Position numbers and translations under genes: made by a program | Notes under the pieces: model-generated | What the model saw: only the letters and a program-made list of their open reading frames with translations | The model's database searches: none | Told to the model about the DNA's origin: nothing | In this document: positions 49,401 through 60,700 of the stretch, piece after piece | Layout of the letters: each line of letters starts with the position of its first letter | Position numbering within the stretch: position 1 is the stretch's first letter | Source: Panagrolaimus kolymaensis | Taxonomy: Eukaryota; Nematoda; Chromadorea; Rhabditida; Panagrolaimidae | Length of the DNA: 64,000 nt | Direction of reading: 5' to 3' | Assembly (NCBI GenBank): GCA_028622995.1 | Contig: JAJQJQ010000016.1 | Coordinates: forward strand, 1,922,001-1,986,000

Positions 49401-51316
49401 TTCCGATTTATTACTAAATGCTAAAAATAATTCTAGGAACCTTCACCTCTCGTTACGGGTACGGAAACGAGCTTGAGTATTGACCATGCTGATATTGATA
49501 ATGAAACCAACAGCATTGTTGAAGCCGCAGCAGAAATCTCGGCTGAAATTCCTCCTGGTATTGCAGAAACGGTAGCTAAATTTTATAGAATGGGGTAATA
49601 ATATTATTAAAAATTACAGGGATCAGCAAAATGGCTTGAATCTCAACCAAAGTTAAACGCTAAATCCAAATCGGGTTATATACTTTTCTCAGCAGAAATT
49701 CGTCGAAGAATTATGTCTGAAAATCCTGATGCAGGCTTTGGTGAAGTTTCGCGAATTGTCGGAATTGAATGGAAAAAATTAAATGATGATCAAAAGAGAC
49801 AATATGAAGTTCGTGCACAATTTATTGCACAAGAAAGAGCTAAAAATGATTTGTTAACACCGAATAGTAAAGTGCTTCAAGTAAGATTACAAACACTTTA
49901 ATATCATTTAATTTAAATATGATTAAAATTTAGCCTGGTCAAGTTCGAGTATATCTTTGCAAATGGCAAAATTGTGATTTTCAATTTGATTCTTCAGAGG
50001 GCCTGTATGAACACATTAAAACAGCTCATACTTCTAAAATTGGTAAGCATTCGAAATAAAATGGCTTTAAAATAACTCACTAATTTTTTTAGTTGATGGT
50101 GAAAATCAATACGTTTGCCTTTGGCAATCATGTTTAAAATATCGCAAAGAAGGAAAACCATTTCCATCATTGCCTCGATTGCATCGACATATTAAAGAGA
50201 AACATTTACCCTCATCAGCTAAAGCAATGCTCCCAAATCAAAGATCAAAGTAAGCATTATTCTTAAGTTTTATTATTTAAACAATTTTAAATTATATATA
50301 TATATATATATATATTTATTTACAGGCATTATTTCATATATATTGCACCGGATGAATCCACTCCTCATGCAAAAGGTGAAGCACCACCTGGTCATTTTAT
50401 AAATCATCCATATGGAACTGCAAACCCTACAGCTCCTTCATGTACCCTTGCAACTCCTTTAGAAGATATGCAAACGACGGTAACTACAACACACGCTCGT
50501 GGTTATGCCACTAATGTTGTATCAGATTCAACTCCACAAAGAACAGTAAAAGTTGTAAATGCAGTGTATCAAAGTCAACCAAATGTAACAACTCAATATG
50601 TTCAACAAATTCCTACTGGAAGTGTACCAGTGCAATATGTCACCGTTGGTGGACAACCTGTTTATCAAGCCGTGGTTGTCAACCATGGCCACCAACAAGG
50701 CCAAAATCAACCTGTTCATGTTTATCATCAAACTCCTCAAGGAACCATAGTACAAGCTCAACAAGTTTCAAATCAATATTATCAACAAATTCCCCAAACT
50801 TCTGGAACACCTCAAACGATTTCAATTGGAAATACGCCGCATCATGGTCAAACATATCAACAAACCACTGGACCCGTCCATGTTTCATATCAAGCCACAA
50901 CACCTCATCATGGCCAAACATTGCCACCACCTACATCCATAATACAATCACAACATATGCAATCACAAATTCAGTCTGCTCCAGCAGTTGATCCACGAAA
51001 TATAATTGCCCGAGCTCCTGAACCTATCTTTGCTCCTGTTCCCGATTCATTTACAGTTCGAAGAGCTCTCCATACAAAAACTTATGTAACATATTTGGAA
51101 AATTTGAGTAAACAGCGTTCAATTTCAAACTGGAACAAAGCTTTAACTCCTGCAGGAAATGAATCAATTACAAGAGATAAATTAAATTTAGTAAGAAAAG
51201 CGGCGAAAAGAAAAGTGACTGATGAGGAGCTCGCAAATAGTCTTTATCTTCTTCGAGATCAATTGATGGAAAGCACGTGTGGTATTAAAAGAATTACCGA
51301 GCAACTTCGCTTGTGA
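43465..51316 (+). CDS. pbrm-1: Polybromo-1 / BAF180, PBAF chromatin-remodelling subunit
   Basis: Fifteen exons join in frame to 1,946 aa. Exon 1 starts MGKRGEESAAKTPRRR and exon 15 (50326-51316) ends at the stop. Six bromodomains lie at about 43591-43900, 44040-44360, 44560-44880, 45190-45590, 45830-46140 and 46150-46490 (e.g. PDYYEVIENPIDFKTI, PSYYEKIKRPIDLSKI). The sixth is divergent. Two BAH domains follow (about 46690-47150 and 47390-47990), then an HMG box (about 49630-49850, KSGYILFSAEIRRRI). A C2H2-like pair comes next (about 49940-50220, YLCKWQNCDF, YVCLWQSCLK), then a Gln/His-rich region. The polybromo C-terminal domain (ALHTKTYVTYLENL…) closes it. The protein reads acetylated histones as part of nuclear SWI/SNF PBAF. 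An acidic run of 20-odd residues, mostly Glu with some Asp, lies between bromodomains 3 and 4. Intron 9 (47990-49286) is exceptionally long. Confidence 0.97.
44955..45009 (+). repeat. GAA/GAG trinucleotide tract coding for poly-Glu in pbrm-1
   Basis: An imperfect GAAGAGGAGGAAGAAGAC-type run codes for an almost pure Glu/Asp stretch between bromodomains 3 and 4. It is a likely site of length variation. Confidence 0.8.
48340..49080. other. GC-rich island inside pbrm-1 intron 9
   Basis: This roughly 700-bp segment has far more G+C than its AT-rich surroundings (e.g. GCCGGCGCGCTTTCAAGGAG and GCGCCGCCCGCGGC near 48730-48800). Frames are open on both strands for 60-80 codons, but this is expected when stop codons become rare. 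I see no protein domain. It may be an internal promoter or enhancer, a foreign insertion, or an exon of an unrecognised gene. Confidence 0.5.
50293..50316. repeat. (TA)n microsatellite in pbrm-1 intron 14
   Basis: About eleven TA repeats immediately before the polypyrimidine/acceptor of exon 15. Length variation here would change intron size only. Confidence 0.9.
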
Positions 51317-51647
51317 TAAATTTTTATGGTGAATTCCAAAGACAGTATATGACAGGATTAAAAATATTACTACGGGCCTATTGCAAAATATTTTTGTTTT
51401 CTTTATTAATTTTTTCCTATTTTTAAATATTTTTTTGTTATTCTTCCAATTTTTTAACTTACGGTCTCATTTTTTTGCATAAAAAATCCTTTTTTTAATA
51501 AAAATGTTTTAAAAAGTAATAAATCCGAAGCATTTTATACACAAACAACAAATATTTATTCCAACACACATCAGAAAAGAAAAAAACAAGAATGTAATAA
51601 ATTAACAAAAGAAAAAGAGAATGAATAAATTAAAGGAATTTAAAATT
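51317..51647. other. Convergent intergenic region
   Basis: About 330 bp separates the stop codons of pbrm-1 and its partial paralogue. It is AT-rich, with poly-T and AATAAA-like motifs in both directions. Confidence 0.4.
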
Positions 51648-52223
51648 TCATTCTATGTAATTTTCGCGTCCACCAAATCGCACAGCTTTGTCCCATTTTG
51701 AAATTGAACTTTGATCATCCAAATTTTCTAAATACCTAAAAAATATATTATGATTTTCAGAAAGAAGCAAAAATATAACATACGCCATGTAAGTTTTTGT
51801 ATGAAGTAATTGTCTCACATTTGATGAAACACGCGTTGGAGCAAAGAGAGGTTTTCTTGGAACATTCGCATGTGGATAACGTTGAAGATGCACATATGGT
51901 TGAATTCCTTGTGTTCGTAGAGTATATGGCATTCTTGTCATACCTTTCTTTGGAACATTAGGAGTCAAATGGCGCACTTGATAAAATCGAGGCGGAACAA
52001 GAATCCGTGGTCGAAAAATATTTGAAGAATTTCTTTGAAACATAGCTGGCGATTGACGAACTATAACAGGATAATGACGTGGTTGAAGTCTGTGGATTTG
52101 TAGAATATTTGGCCTTCGTGGTACCACAGATATATTTCTTGGCATTATAACAGCTGGTGGCCTTCCATTCGAGTACAATACATTAGGTGGAAATGATCGT
52201 GGTAAATCTTCATCAATTATCAT
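51648..52223 (-). CDS. Small protein with a polybromo C-terminal-type domain (partial pbrm-1 paralogue)
   Basis: Exons 52223-51784 and 51735-51648 encode 175 aa. The 48-nt intron (GTATGT…TTTTAG) has no in-frame stop, so the frame also reads through it; splicing restores YMAYLENLDDQSSISKWDKAV. That segment and the preceding LFAPTRVSSNVRQLLHTKTY align with the C-terminus of the neighbouring PBRM-1 (IFAPVPDSFTVRRALHTKTY, YVTYLENLSKQRSISNWNKAL). Upstream lies a Pro/Arg-rich, low-complexity region rich in RRPN, RPRI and PPRF-like motifs. There are no bromodomains, BAH or HMG domains. TTTTATAG lies a few nt before the ATG, consistent with trans-splicing. The function is unknown. It might compete with or replace the PBRM-1 tail in a PBAF-like complex, which is inference. 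Confidence 0.75.
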   Translation of the reverse strand: MIIDEDLPRSFPPNVLYSNGRPPAVIMPRNISVVPRRPNILQIHRLQPRHYPVIVRQSPAMFQRNSSNIFRPRILVPPRFYQVRHLTPNVPKKGMTRMPYTLRTQGIQPYVHLQRYPHANVPRKPLFAPTRVSSNVRQLLHTKTYMAYVIFLLLSENHNIFFRYLENLDDQSSISKWDKAVRFGGRENYIE

Positions 52224-52640
52224 CTTCCTATAAAATAAAGAATATAATCAAACGAAATTAAAATAAAATAGAACGCATACAAACATACAATATATGAAAA
52301 TACAAATAACACGTGAATCGATTGATAAATTAAAAATGACTTTTTTTATGTGCAACCTTACAGCCATAAAGAAGCATTTAGTAAAATTTTGGCACTCGCG
52401 CATATTTTTAGGGTTGGTTCATTCGAATACAAGATTACAGTATCTGTAGCAGCTTTCTTTGTGAGACAAAAAAACTAATTTTATTGTTTGATATCATAAT
52501 ACATAAAGTAAATAATATACACATATACAAAAATTTGAAACATTATCGCGAAACAATATTGTTTTTGAAAGACAAGTGAAAATAAAAAACCAAAAGTAAA
52601 GCTGCTTCTTTAGAGTAAAAAAAGATTCAAAAGCAAAGTT
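52224..52640. other. Intergenic region between two minus-strand genes
   Basis: About 420 bp of AT-rich sequence. It carries the presumed promoter of the small polybromo-tail gene and the 3' end of the four-TM gene. No feature was recognised. Confidence 0.35.
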
Positions 52641-54232
52641 TTAAAGAACAAGGCGATAATCATGTCCCGTTCGTGGATGATGATTCATTTCAGTTGAATT
52701 TCGATTAACAACAAGCACCACAGGTTGATGCCGTTTTTCATGGAGGGTGTCCAATGATGTTACACCAGTTTGCTGACTTTTTGTAGTGGCTGTTTCGGTA
52801 TGAGCAATGGTATCAAGATATTCACAATAATCTTGAGAAACATTCAATTGCCATAAATTAAAAATTCCAAAAGTAACAATGGAAGTAAAAATACAAAAAC
52901 ATTGAACGTAATATGATAAAGTTTTATGGGTGTAAAGCGCTGAAATTAAATAATTATCATTTTTTTCAAATGGAGCAATCTTGAAGAACCAATCGCTTAC
53001 TGTCGAATGCCCAATTAAGCACCATGATAATGTAAAGAGGCTTGAAAAAGAAGAAATAACAGAAAATAATGGTAAGATATAAGGAAATAAAAATGTGGAA
53101 ATACTGAAAAAAAGAAGGTTTAAAAGAGCTTCTATAAACTTGAAGGATTAAATAAGTACTTTCGTTCTTTATTTAAATTATTAGATAATTTAAAATTAAA
53201 TTTTTCTATTAAGAAAAACCAGAAAAAAAAGTTTATTGAATTTTTATCAATTATCAAAACCGTAAATATTTTTAATAATAATTATCATAATATTTACAGT
53301 ATGTATGTAGTACTCTCATAAAAAAAATGATGCAATTTTGATTAAATTATTTTTACGCCCACTTACTGATATTCCAATAATAGGTTTAATCCATGATCTT
53401 TTAAGGGTCAAAGTAGCATAAATTGTGCATAATGATACACAAAAAGGAATGGATAAAATAAATATTCCCCTTCTAAAATAAAGTGATTCAAGAACGAGTA
53501 AAGCGGCAATGGCAATTAATCCAATTCCAATCAAAATTTTCATTCCATGCTAAAAAAATATATCTAATTTATTAAATGGATTCCGTCTTCTTTCTTTTTA
53601 AATTAATATTTAGAAAAATTTTAATTTAAAAAAATCTCATAAATTTTCGACGCAAATTTGATCGAACGTTGGTGAAAATTTTTTTTTAGATGAGTACCAC
53701 CTATAAGAAATATCTATTGTTCGTTCGCGTTTTTTTTGGAATGACATAAATTTTATTGTCCCATAAAAAATATAGTAACAGGTTGTGGTTTCATTGTGAC
53801 GTAAAAAAATGCCCACGGCTTTGAATGGGACATAAAAAAAATACAATGGCCAAAGGATCGCCGCTGACCAACAACTGCTATTAAATAAATTGCAATCATG
53901 TTTTTCAAAGTTATTGATATTTTTCGATTCAAAGAATTGCAACAAAAAAGCTGGTTTTTTTTTCTTTTCTCTCTCTATCTCGATGTATTTCAGGTTTTTG
54001 ACCTTTTCCCACTATTTAATTAAAAGCTTTTACATCTCTAAAACACTAAAGTAATGGATTGATAAATTTACAAAAATGATGTCAAAATGTAAATTAGTAC
54101 TGTATCTGCTGATTTTAAATAAAATTTTCTTCATATTGATTAATTTAAAATGCTTACACTCAAATGAAGCAAACCACGAAGGCATCGATGCTGGCTAAGA
54201 AATGAATCGGTAACGGATTCTTGTCGCTGCAT
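52641..54232 (-). CDS. Uncharacterised four-transmembrane protein
   Basis: Four exons on the minus strand join in frame to 219 aa: 54232-54158, 53549-53367, 53103-53001 and 52939-52641. The N-terminus is MQRQESVTDSFLSQHRC. Four hydrophobic segments follow: ILIGIGLIAIAALLVLESLY, GIFILSIPFCVSLCTIYATL, FISLYLTIIFCYFFFFKPLY and CFCIFTSIVTFGIFNLW. The C-terminal tail of about 70 residues is hydrophilic and Thr/His-rich, probably cytosolic. Acceptors and donors are canonical and phases agree at every junction, which supports a real gene. The topology recalls tetraspan families, but I do not recognise a signature such as CCG or a claudin motif. The function is unknown. Confidence 0.7.
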
Positions 54233-55373
54233 ATCTTCTGAATAATTAAATCAATGTAAAACAAAAAAAAGTTCCTAACAGGCGGAAATGTAGAAACACG
54301 TAGAAAACAAAGAATGAAAAAAATTTAGAAGAATCGCGCTGATCGAAAGAAGAAGTAAAAGAAAAACGCTTCGGTTTGGTTTCAATCTTGTCAGTTTTTT
54401 TTCTGACGATGGAGAAAGGATAAACGTTTATTTTTGCGCAAAATAAAAATGCACAACCATGTTTGCACTGATTCGCTTCTTCTTCTTCTTTGACGTCGTC
54501 ATCGTCTTCTGGTGGTAGCAGCGGCAATCAAAGCACGCCGCCAGTTCCTCGTCAATAGCGTAAAAAACCTAAAAGAAATTTTTGTCTTTTTATACTAAAA
54601 TATTTCTAATTACAGCTTTTTTTCTGTGTTATTCTTTGCAAAAGCTAATTCACATTTATTTAAAATTATGGTTTATTGAAAAAGGAGGAGATGGAATATG
54701 AGGAATAAATGGAAGAAAGATAACAAGTATATCTTTTAAATCTCGAAATGCCTGAGGGTGGATTGATGAGGAAGGCGAACGACGAATATTGTTGGAAGGT
54801 AATAAAAAAAACTCAAAGCAAAGCTTAAATTGTTGGCTTTAAATGAACAAATATTTACAATTCAAATTAGTAACTTTTATAAAACCGCCTCTTCAAAAAA
54901 AAAAAATAGATAGTTGACAATATGGGAACATAAAGGTTGAAACCCGTTTGATTTAACATGCACCACATCGGTCGGGCTTTAATTGGAATCCATGCCAGTG
55001 GTCATTTATGTATGTACTAGACCGCCCCTTTTCATTGTAATTCAAATATCTCAAGTGAAATTTTTTTCTTTAAAAATGGGAACGTTAATCCTGCTGAGTT
55101 TTTAATCATCGACCATCTGAATATCCGCAAACTGCCGTTGATTCCTAATCCTTTTTAAATTTTTACTAAAAACCGTTTCAAAAATTTCTCACAACATGAT
55201 GGGCATACAAAAGTATTCAATACTAAAGTTTAGTAGAGAATATTTAGCTGTTAAAAGAAACGCAAATTAATGTGTATCAGAAGAAACTATGCTAAGCACA
55301 AAAATAAATTAATAAACAATTACATTTATTGACTCATGGAGAAAACAAACAACAATGAAAAACATAAAAAGAT
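54233..55373. promoter_or_regulatory. Intergenic region between the four-TM gene and rps-19
   Basis: About 1.1 kb upstream of the four-TM gene and downstream of rps-19. It is AT-rich with small GC-richer patches near 54480-54550 and 54950-55030. The minus-strand open frame at 54246-54527 is low-complexity and not convincing. Confidence 0.4.
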
Positions 55374-55912
55374 TTACTCCGTTGCGGTTTTGTTGAAACG
55401 AAGTTGAGAAGCAATACGATCAAGATCTTTACGTCCCTAGAAAAGAAGAGTTATAAGGAATAAAAAATATAAAGAAAACAAACTTGAGCAGTTAAACGAC
55501 GACCGCCATCAGGATGCTTTTCAACCCATTTAAGACTTTCAAGAGTTTGGAGAGCTTTGCGGATACTAGAACCAGATGCTTTTGTAAAACGGTTAGGGCA
55601 GACGCCTCGTCGTTTGTTGCTACCATAAACTTTACGGAATTTACCAACACCTTAAAAATGAACCATTAAAATATTAATTACCTGAAATGTAAGCTTACCA
55701 GCAGGAGTACGGAAGTAAAGACGACGGGCCAAACTGGCAGTTCGATAATAATACCAATCAGGATCAATTGGAGCTAATTCTTTGTGGGTTCCAAGTTTAA
55801 CAACATCAGACCATTCAGGAACCTTAACTTTACCACTTTTCTTCAAAAATCCTGCGATGCGGTTAACAATTTCAAATTGATCAACATCTTTAACGCTAGT
55901 GGGTTTGCCCAT
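55374..55912 (-). CDS. rps-19: 40S ribosomal protein S19 (eS19)
   Basis: Exons 55912-55699, 55650-55484 and 55436-55374 join in frame to 147 aa, close to the family length of about 145. Signatures seen are [47 protein letters not shown] and [17 protein letters not shown]. eS19 sits in the head of the small ribosomal subunit and is needed for 18S rRNA maturation. TTTTTCAG lies 9-10 nt upstream of the ATG, a good trans-splice acceptor. The gene is divergent from the small HSR-9-like gene across 333 bp. In C. elegans rps-19 also lies close to hsr-9. Confidence 0.97.
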
Positions 55913-56245
55913 GGTGTTTACCTGAAAAAATGTGATATAAATAAGTTAATATGGATCACGCAAAAACTTTTAAAAACACAAACAGTAATAACAATTTTTG
56001 GTAAATAAAAAAAGGGATATAAAAGTAGCTAAAATCTCGAAAATGGGCTTCGCCATTTTTTTCTTTTACTGACAAGAAAAATAAATGGGATGATTCCGAC
56101 ACGAAAAGTAAAGTAGAACAAGAAGCGAAGGGAATCGCGGCAGTTTGAATTTTGCGCGAAATAGCATTCTTTTTTTTTCAAAGAAAAAAACTTTTTTCGT
56201 TTCTCTTTTTTTATTTCAACAAACTTTTCGTTTTCACTAAAAAAT
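55913..56245. promoter_or_regulatory. Divergent promoter of rps-19 and the HSR-9-like gene
   Basis: 333 bp between divergent start codons. It is probably bidirectional and contains long T runs before the plus-strand gene. No distinct motif could be assigned. Confidence 0.5.
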
Positions 56246-57089
56246 ATGGAAAATCGAAGAGCATCAAAGCGTTTAGAATTGAAAAGGAAAGCTGATAATG
56301 AAGAGCTTGAAGCAAAGAAAAAACGCAAACTTTCTAAAGACAAAATTTCTGAAGATAAAAATCCTGAAGACAAAATTTCTCAAGATCAACTTTCTGACGT
56401 CCAAGTATCTGAAGATCAATTGCCTGAAAGCAAAACTCATGAAGATAAATTTCCTGGTGATAAAGTTCCTGATGATCTGCTTTCTGAAGAGGACGACGAT
56501 TCAAAGGATCCTTTTAACTTTGATGTTATTAAAAAAGTTGATGCTACGAAGAAAAAAACACCAAGTGTTTCTAAATCTTCCAATATTAAAGGACCATCTT
56601 TCGGCGATCTCATGTTCTTTATTAACAATGACCCAGACATGCCGTAAGTTTTTGTTCTACTATATATATATTTAATATAATTTTGTTTTATAGGATGAAC
56701 TCTGGAAGTACAATTGATCCCAAACAGAAGCAATTAGTGCCTGAACTGCTTACGAAAACAACTCTTACCATTTCATCAACTCCAAAAGCCAGGCCTAAGA
56801 AAACTCCAACACCTAAAGCCAGGAAAACTCCAACATCTCGAATCAAAAAAACTCCAACGTCTAAAGTTGAGAAAGCTTCACCATCTCAAGAAACTTGGAC
56901 ACCTAAAAGCCGAAAGGTTAAGAGCGCTGTTGATAAAGGTTCGTAAAATTTCTTATTACACTTAAAAAAATTTTTTTTATAGAATATATGACTCGTAGTA
57001 CTCGTCGAAATGGTTCCACTCCTGCAAATGATGAAACTGTCAAAAGTACTGGTGTTTCTCCAAGCTCTTCAATTGTCTCTACAAATTAA
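56246..57089 (+). CDS. Small basic nuclear-type protein, partial paralogue of the HSR-9/53BP1 N-terminal half
   Basis: Exons 56246-56643, 56694-56938 and 56983-57089 join in frame to 249 aa. It starts with a Lys/Arg-rich segment, then has short acidic repeats of the type SEDK/PEDK. It contains DPFNFDVIKK…SFGDLMFFINND, which parallels DPFNFDAKKDEHPELF…SFGNIKFFKNTK in hsr-9. The intron after this block lies at an equivalent place and phase in both genes. Downstream are KTPTPKARKTP-type repeats like those of hsr-9 and a final STRR segment. It has no Tudor or BRCT domains. The donor after exon 2 (GTTCGT) is weak but is the choice that keeps frame. It is likely nuclear; its function is unknown. 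Confidence 0.7.
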
Positions 57090-57720
57090 AGTTTTTTAAC
57101 TCGAATGTTTTATAAATGTTGCTTTCAATATTATGTTTGTAACAAGTTTTTTCAGATTTTCAATAAATAATATTTTAAAGAATTACTCTTTTAACTCGTA
57201 GTAACAAATAAACCTATGTAAATACGTAAGAATTAGTTATTACACTTATTCGGCGATGTGATTACATTTACATCATTAAATATGAATTGAGAATGAAAAG
57301 ATTACTGTAATTCGTATTAGAATAAATATAATTACAAAAGTTTGTCTTTTTTTTATAATGGCTAATGTTTTAAATGCCATAACCAATATATTAAATCTTA
57401 TTTTATCTCTTGATAAAATTTTTTTAATAAAAATTGGATTGTTGTCTTATCTGCTGTCGACGAACACATACATAAAACAAATGGCGCACCTATCAAAGAA
57501 GATAACTGAGACGAACAAGGCGCAGGAATACGCGCGAATTCAAATATTGGCGCATTTTTTGGCTTGGCCATCTTCGATTCATCCTTTATTTTTTTTCTAT
57601 GTACCTTGTCTGGTTTCATTAACCTTTCTAAAAGTTGCAGTTTATGAAAAGTCATTGTGAATAACTTTTAAAAAAATTATATAAAATTCTATCAAACAGT
57701 CTTAAAATTAAGATAACGAA
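57090..57720. promoter_or_regulatory. Intergenic region upstream of hsr-9
   Basis: About 630 bp between the small paralogue and hsr-9. AATAAA follows the paralogue's stop. It contains a minus-strand open frame (listed separately) and the presumed hsr-9 promoter. Confidence 0.4.
57398..57655 (-). CDS. Possible small protein, unrecognised
   Basis: An 85-aa frame divergent from hsr-9. It has a basic N-terminal half (KPDKVHRKKIKDESKMAKPK), then a more hydrophobic Cys-containing part. Composition is more balanced than in random AT-rich frames here. However, there is no conserved domain, a potential donor (GTACAT) falls inside, and no clear trans-splice acceptor was seen just upstream. It may be a tiny gene, one exon, or chance. 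Confidence 0.25.
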   Translation of the reverse strand: MTFHKLQLLERLMKPDKVHRKKIKDESKMAKPKNAPIFEFARIPAPCSSQLSSLIGAPFVLCMCSSTADKTTIQFLLKKFYQEIK

Positions 57721-60700
57721 ATGGACATTAGTGGTAAGTCCAAATCTCGTAACTTTTTTTAGCCAGTCAATATATTTTTATTACAACAGCTTTTTTTTAG
57801 TGGAAGAACATGCAAATGCATCAAGTCAAGATTTTGCAGAGACTTCAATAGCGTATGTTATAATTTTATTTTTTTAAATAAAGTTATGGGTTTAAGAGAT
57901 GCTCCCAATCCTGTGGAAAAGGTTCCAACACCAGTTTTATCACCTGAGAAATCACTCTTTGGTAATAGTGCAGATAGATTGCGAGAATCTGATATGGAAG
58001 CTATAATCTCTAATGGGAATACATGTATGTTTTTAACATATTCTTAAATTTCATTTATAAGTTAATCCAATTTATAGCCTCAAATGGCAATGAAACCATC
58101 ACTAATGGAACAAATGGTAATAATCACCTTAGTGAATTAGAATCCACCGGACCAGGAACAGAAGATATTAGTAAAAATGATTCATTGGAAGATAAAACTG
58201 ATGTTAGTAATGATGATAGCATTGATACAAGTAAAGAAGACCATCATCATGATAAAGATAAAGTGGATGCTAATAAGAGTAATATTGAAGATAACGCGGG
58301 TGAAGATACTTGTGTTCGTCGAGAATTTACTCCTTTGACTGATAAAGAATCTCAGAAAGGAGAAGAAGATATTTGTGGTGATGTTGCAGAGGAAGATACC
58401 ACAATGGAGGGAAGTGAAAAGGTAACCAAAGATGAAACCCATAAAACGGCCGACGAAAAAGATAATGTTTCCAAGGATGAAAGCACGATGGAAGTTGATG
58501 TTGCTCCAACATCGCGCCGAAGCAATCGTCGATCTACTAATGTTACTCCAGCAAAACCCACAAAAGCCATTCCAAAAGCAACACCAAAAAGCGCGAAAAA
58601 TGCAAAGGCAACTCCAGCTTCCCAGAAGCTTGAAGTTGCTGTAGAAGAAAAGGCGGATGAAGATATTGAAATGAGTGAAGATAATAAACAACAAGAAGAA
58701 AATGCAGCAGAAACCCCTACTGCATCTTCACGCCGAAGTTTACGTACTTCCAAAGCAACTCCAAAGGAGCCCATTACAAGCAAAACGAAAACTCCTGCAT
58801 CAACAAAATCAAAGAAAACGGAATCAACTGAAACAGAAGAACTCAAAGAAGATAATGTTCTTAAACCCGAAGAAGAAAAGGGGGAAGAACCAACTTCCAA
58901 TATAAGACGATCCACTCGAGCAGCAGCAGTCAAAAAAGAACCCCCAGCTAAATCCATAAAGAAAGAAGATGAAACTAAATCTTCAACTAAATTGCCACCA
59001 TCCCGTGGAACAAAAAGAGGAGCAGCTTCAAAAACAGATACTGAAAATGAAGATGGATCAGATGATGAAGTTAAAACTCCAACGGCTAAAAAGGTTAAAA
59101 AAGAAGATAATGAAGAAGAAATGGAAACTAAAGGAGTAACTCCTCGACGTGCTTCAGCTAGAAGCAAAGCAGCAGTATCCACTCCTGCTGCTAAAACTCC
59201 CAAAGCAACAACCCCAAAGCGAATCAAAAAAGAATCAGAAAAAGCTGAAGATGACGTTGAAATGGAAATTGAAAAAGAAGAAGAAGGAGAAAAAGAAGAA
59301 TCATCAAAAGCTGTAAAGACTCCAAAACGAGCACCACAAAAAAAAGGTGCAGCTGCGACAGAAAAAGCAGGGAGTTCAAAAGCAAAATCTCGAAAACGAA
59401 ATGTCTCTGAACCTAGTGATTCATTAGATCCTTTCAATTTTGATGCTAAAAAAGATGAACATCCAGAACTTTTTAAATCTGTTCATGTTGAACGATCATC
59501 ATTTGGAAATATTAAATTCTTTAAAAATACTAAAACTGATACATCGTGAGTTTTTTCCAAATTTAAATTTTAATTAAATTGGAGAAGTTTTAGTTCGAAA
59601 TATGCAAGCATGGAAAAAAATGCTACTGAAAGACGAAGTTTAATGCCCGAACAAACTCCAGGAAGTTCAAAAACTAAAACTCCTCGAACATCAGCAAAGA
59701 AAACTCCGGCTTCTCGCCAACGAGGTGGTGTAAAAAAAGAAGACGACGCTTCAATTGATGAACCTATTGGATTTGATGAAGATGAAATATCCAAAACTCC
59801 TAAAACTAAAGCATCAAAAAATGATAATTCTACTATTGTTAAAACTCCCAAAGTTGAAGAACAAGCACCAAAGCTTACAGAAGAAGAACAAATTTTAGCT
59901 GATGATGAATCAAATCCACATTTTCCATCAGGTGCTCGAGTGTATGCAATTTGGGGAAAAGAATATTATTCAGCTATTATTGGTGATATTGATGGCCTTG
60001 GACGTTATAAAGTTTTTTATACTGAAGATCAATCAATTCGTAATATTCCTAAAGCTGGTGTAATTCCCATTCACCTTGTTAAAGAAGGTTGTCGTGTTAC
60101 AATTCTTGGTGAACGGGATGAAGATAATGAGCGTTCAGCTTATGAAGGAAAGGTTATTTCAATTCCATCTATTAAAAATGCAGAAGAATGGCATCGCGGT
60201 TTATATTCCATTGAAATTGAAGATACAGAGTCAGAAAAGTGTGAAGTTAAATGGTTTGATATTTATTTCACTGAAGCTCAATATAAACAAATAATTAAAA
60301 ATATTAAAAATCCAACTGCCGTCGATCAAGATAATGTTATCGATAGCGGACGTCGAACTCGTCGATCTACTGTTGCTGCTGCTACACCAGCATCTGCTTC
60401 TACTCCCCTTGCAGCAAAGGCTAAAACTCCAGCAAAACCCAAAGCAACCCCAAAAAGTAAAAAGGCGGCTTCCGTTGTTGAAGAAGCAAACAACACTGAA
60501 GAAATTGAAGATTCACAAAAAACATCTGAAAATAATGCAAAAGCTGAATCTCAAGCTTCAGATAACACACCTTCACAAATTTTTAATAAAATGCAATTTA
60601 TTTTAACTTCAGCTAATCGACACACAGGTCCGCCACCATTTACTAAAAAAGAAGTTAAAAAACAAATTGAATCTCGAAGTGGTAGTGTTATTGAAACATT

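Noticed and set aside
58182..59437. Long minus-strand open frames across hsr-9
   Set aside because: They are antisense shadows of the charged, Ala/Thr/Lys-rich hsr-9 coding exon.
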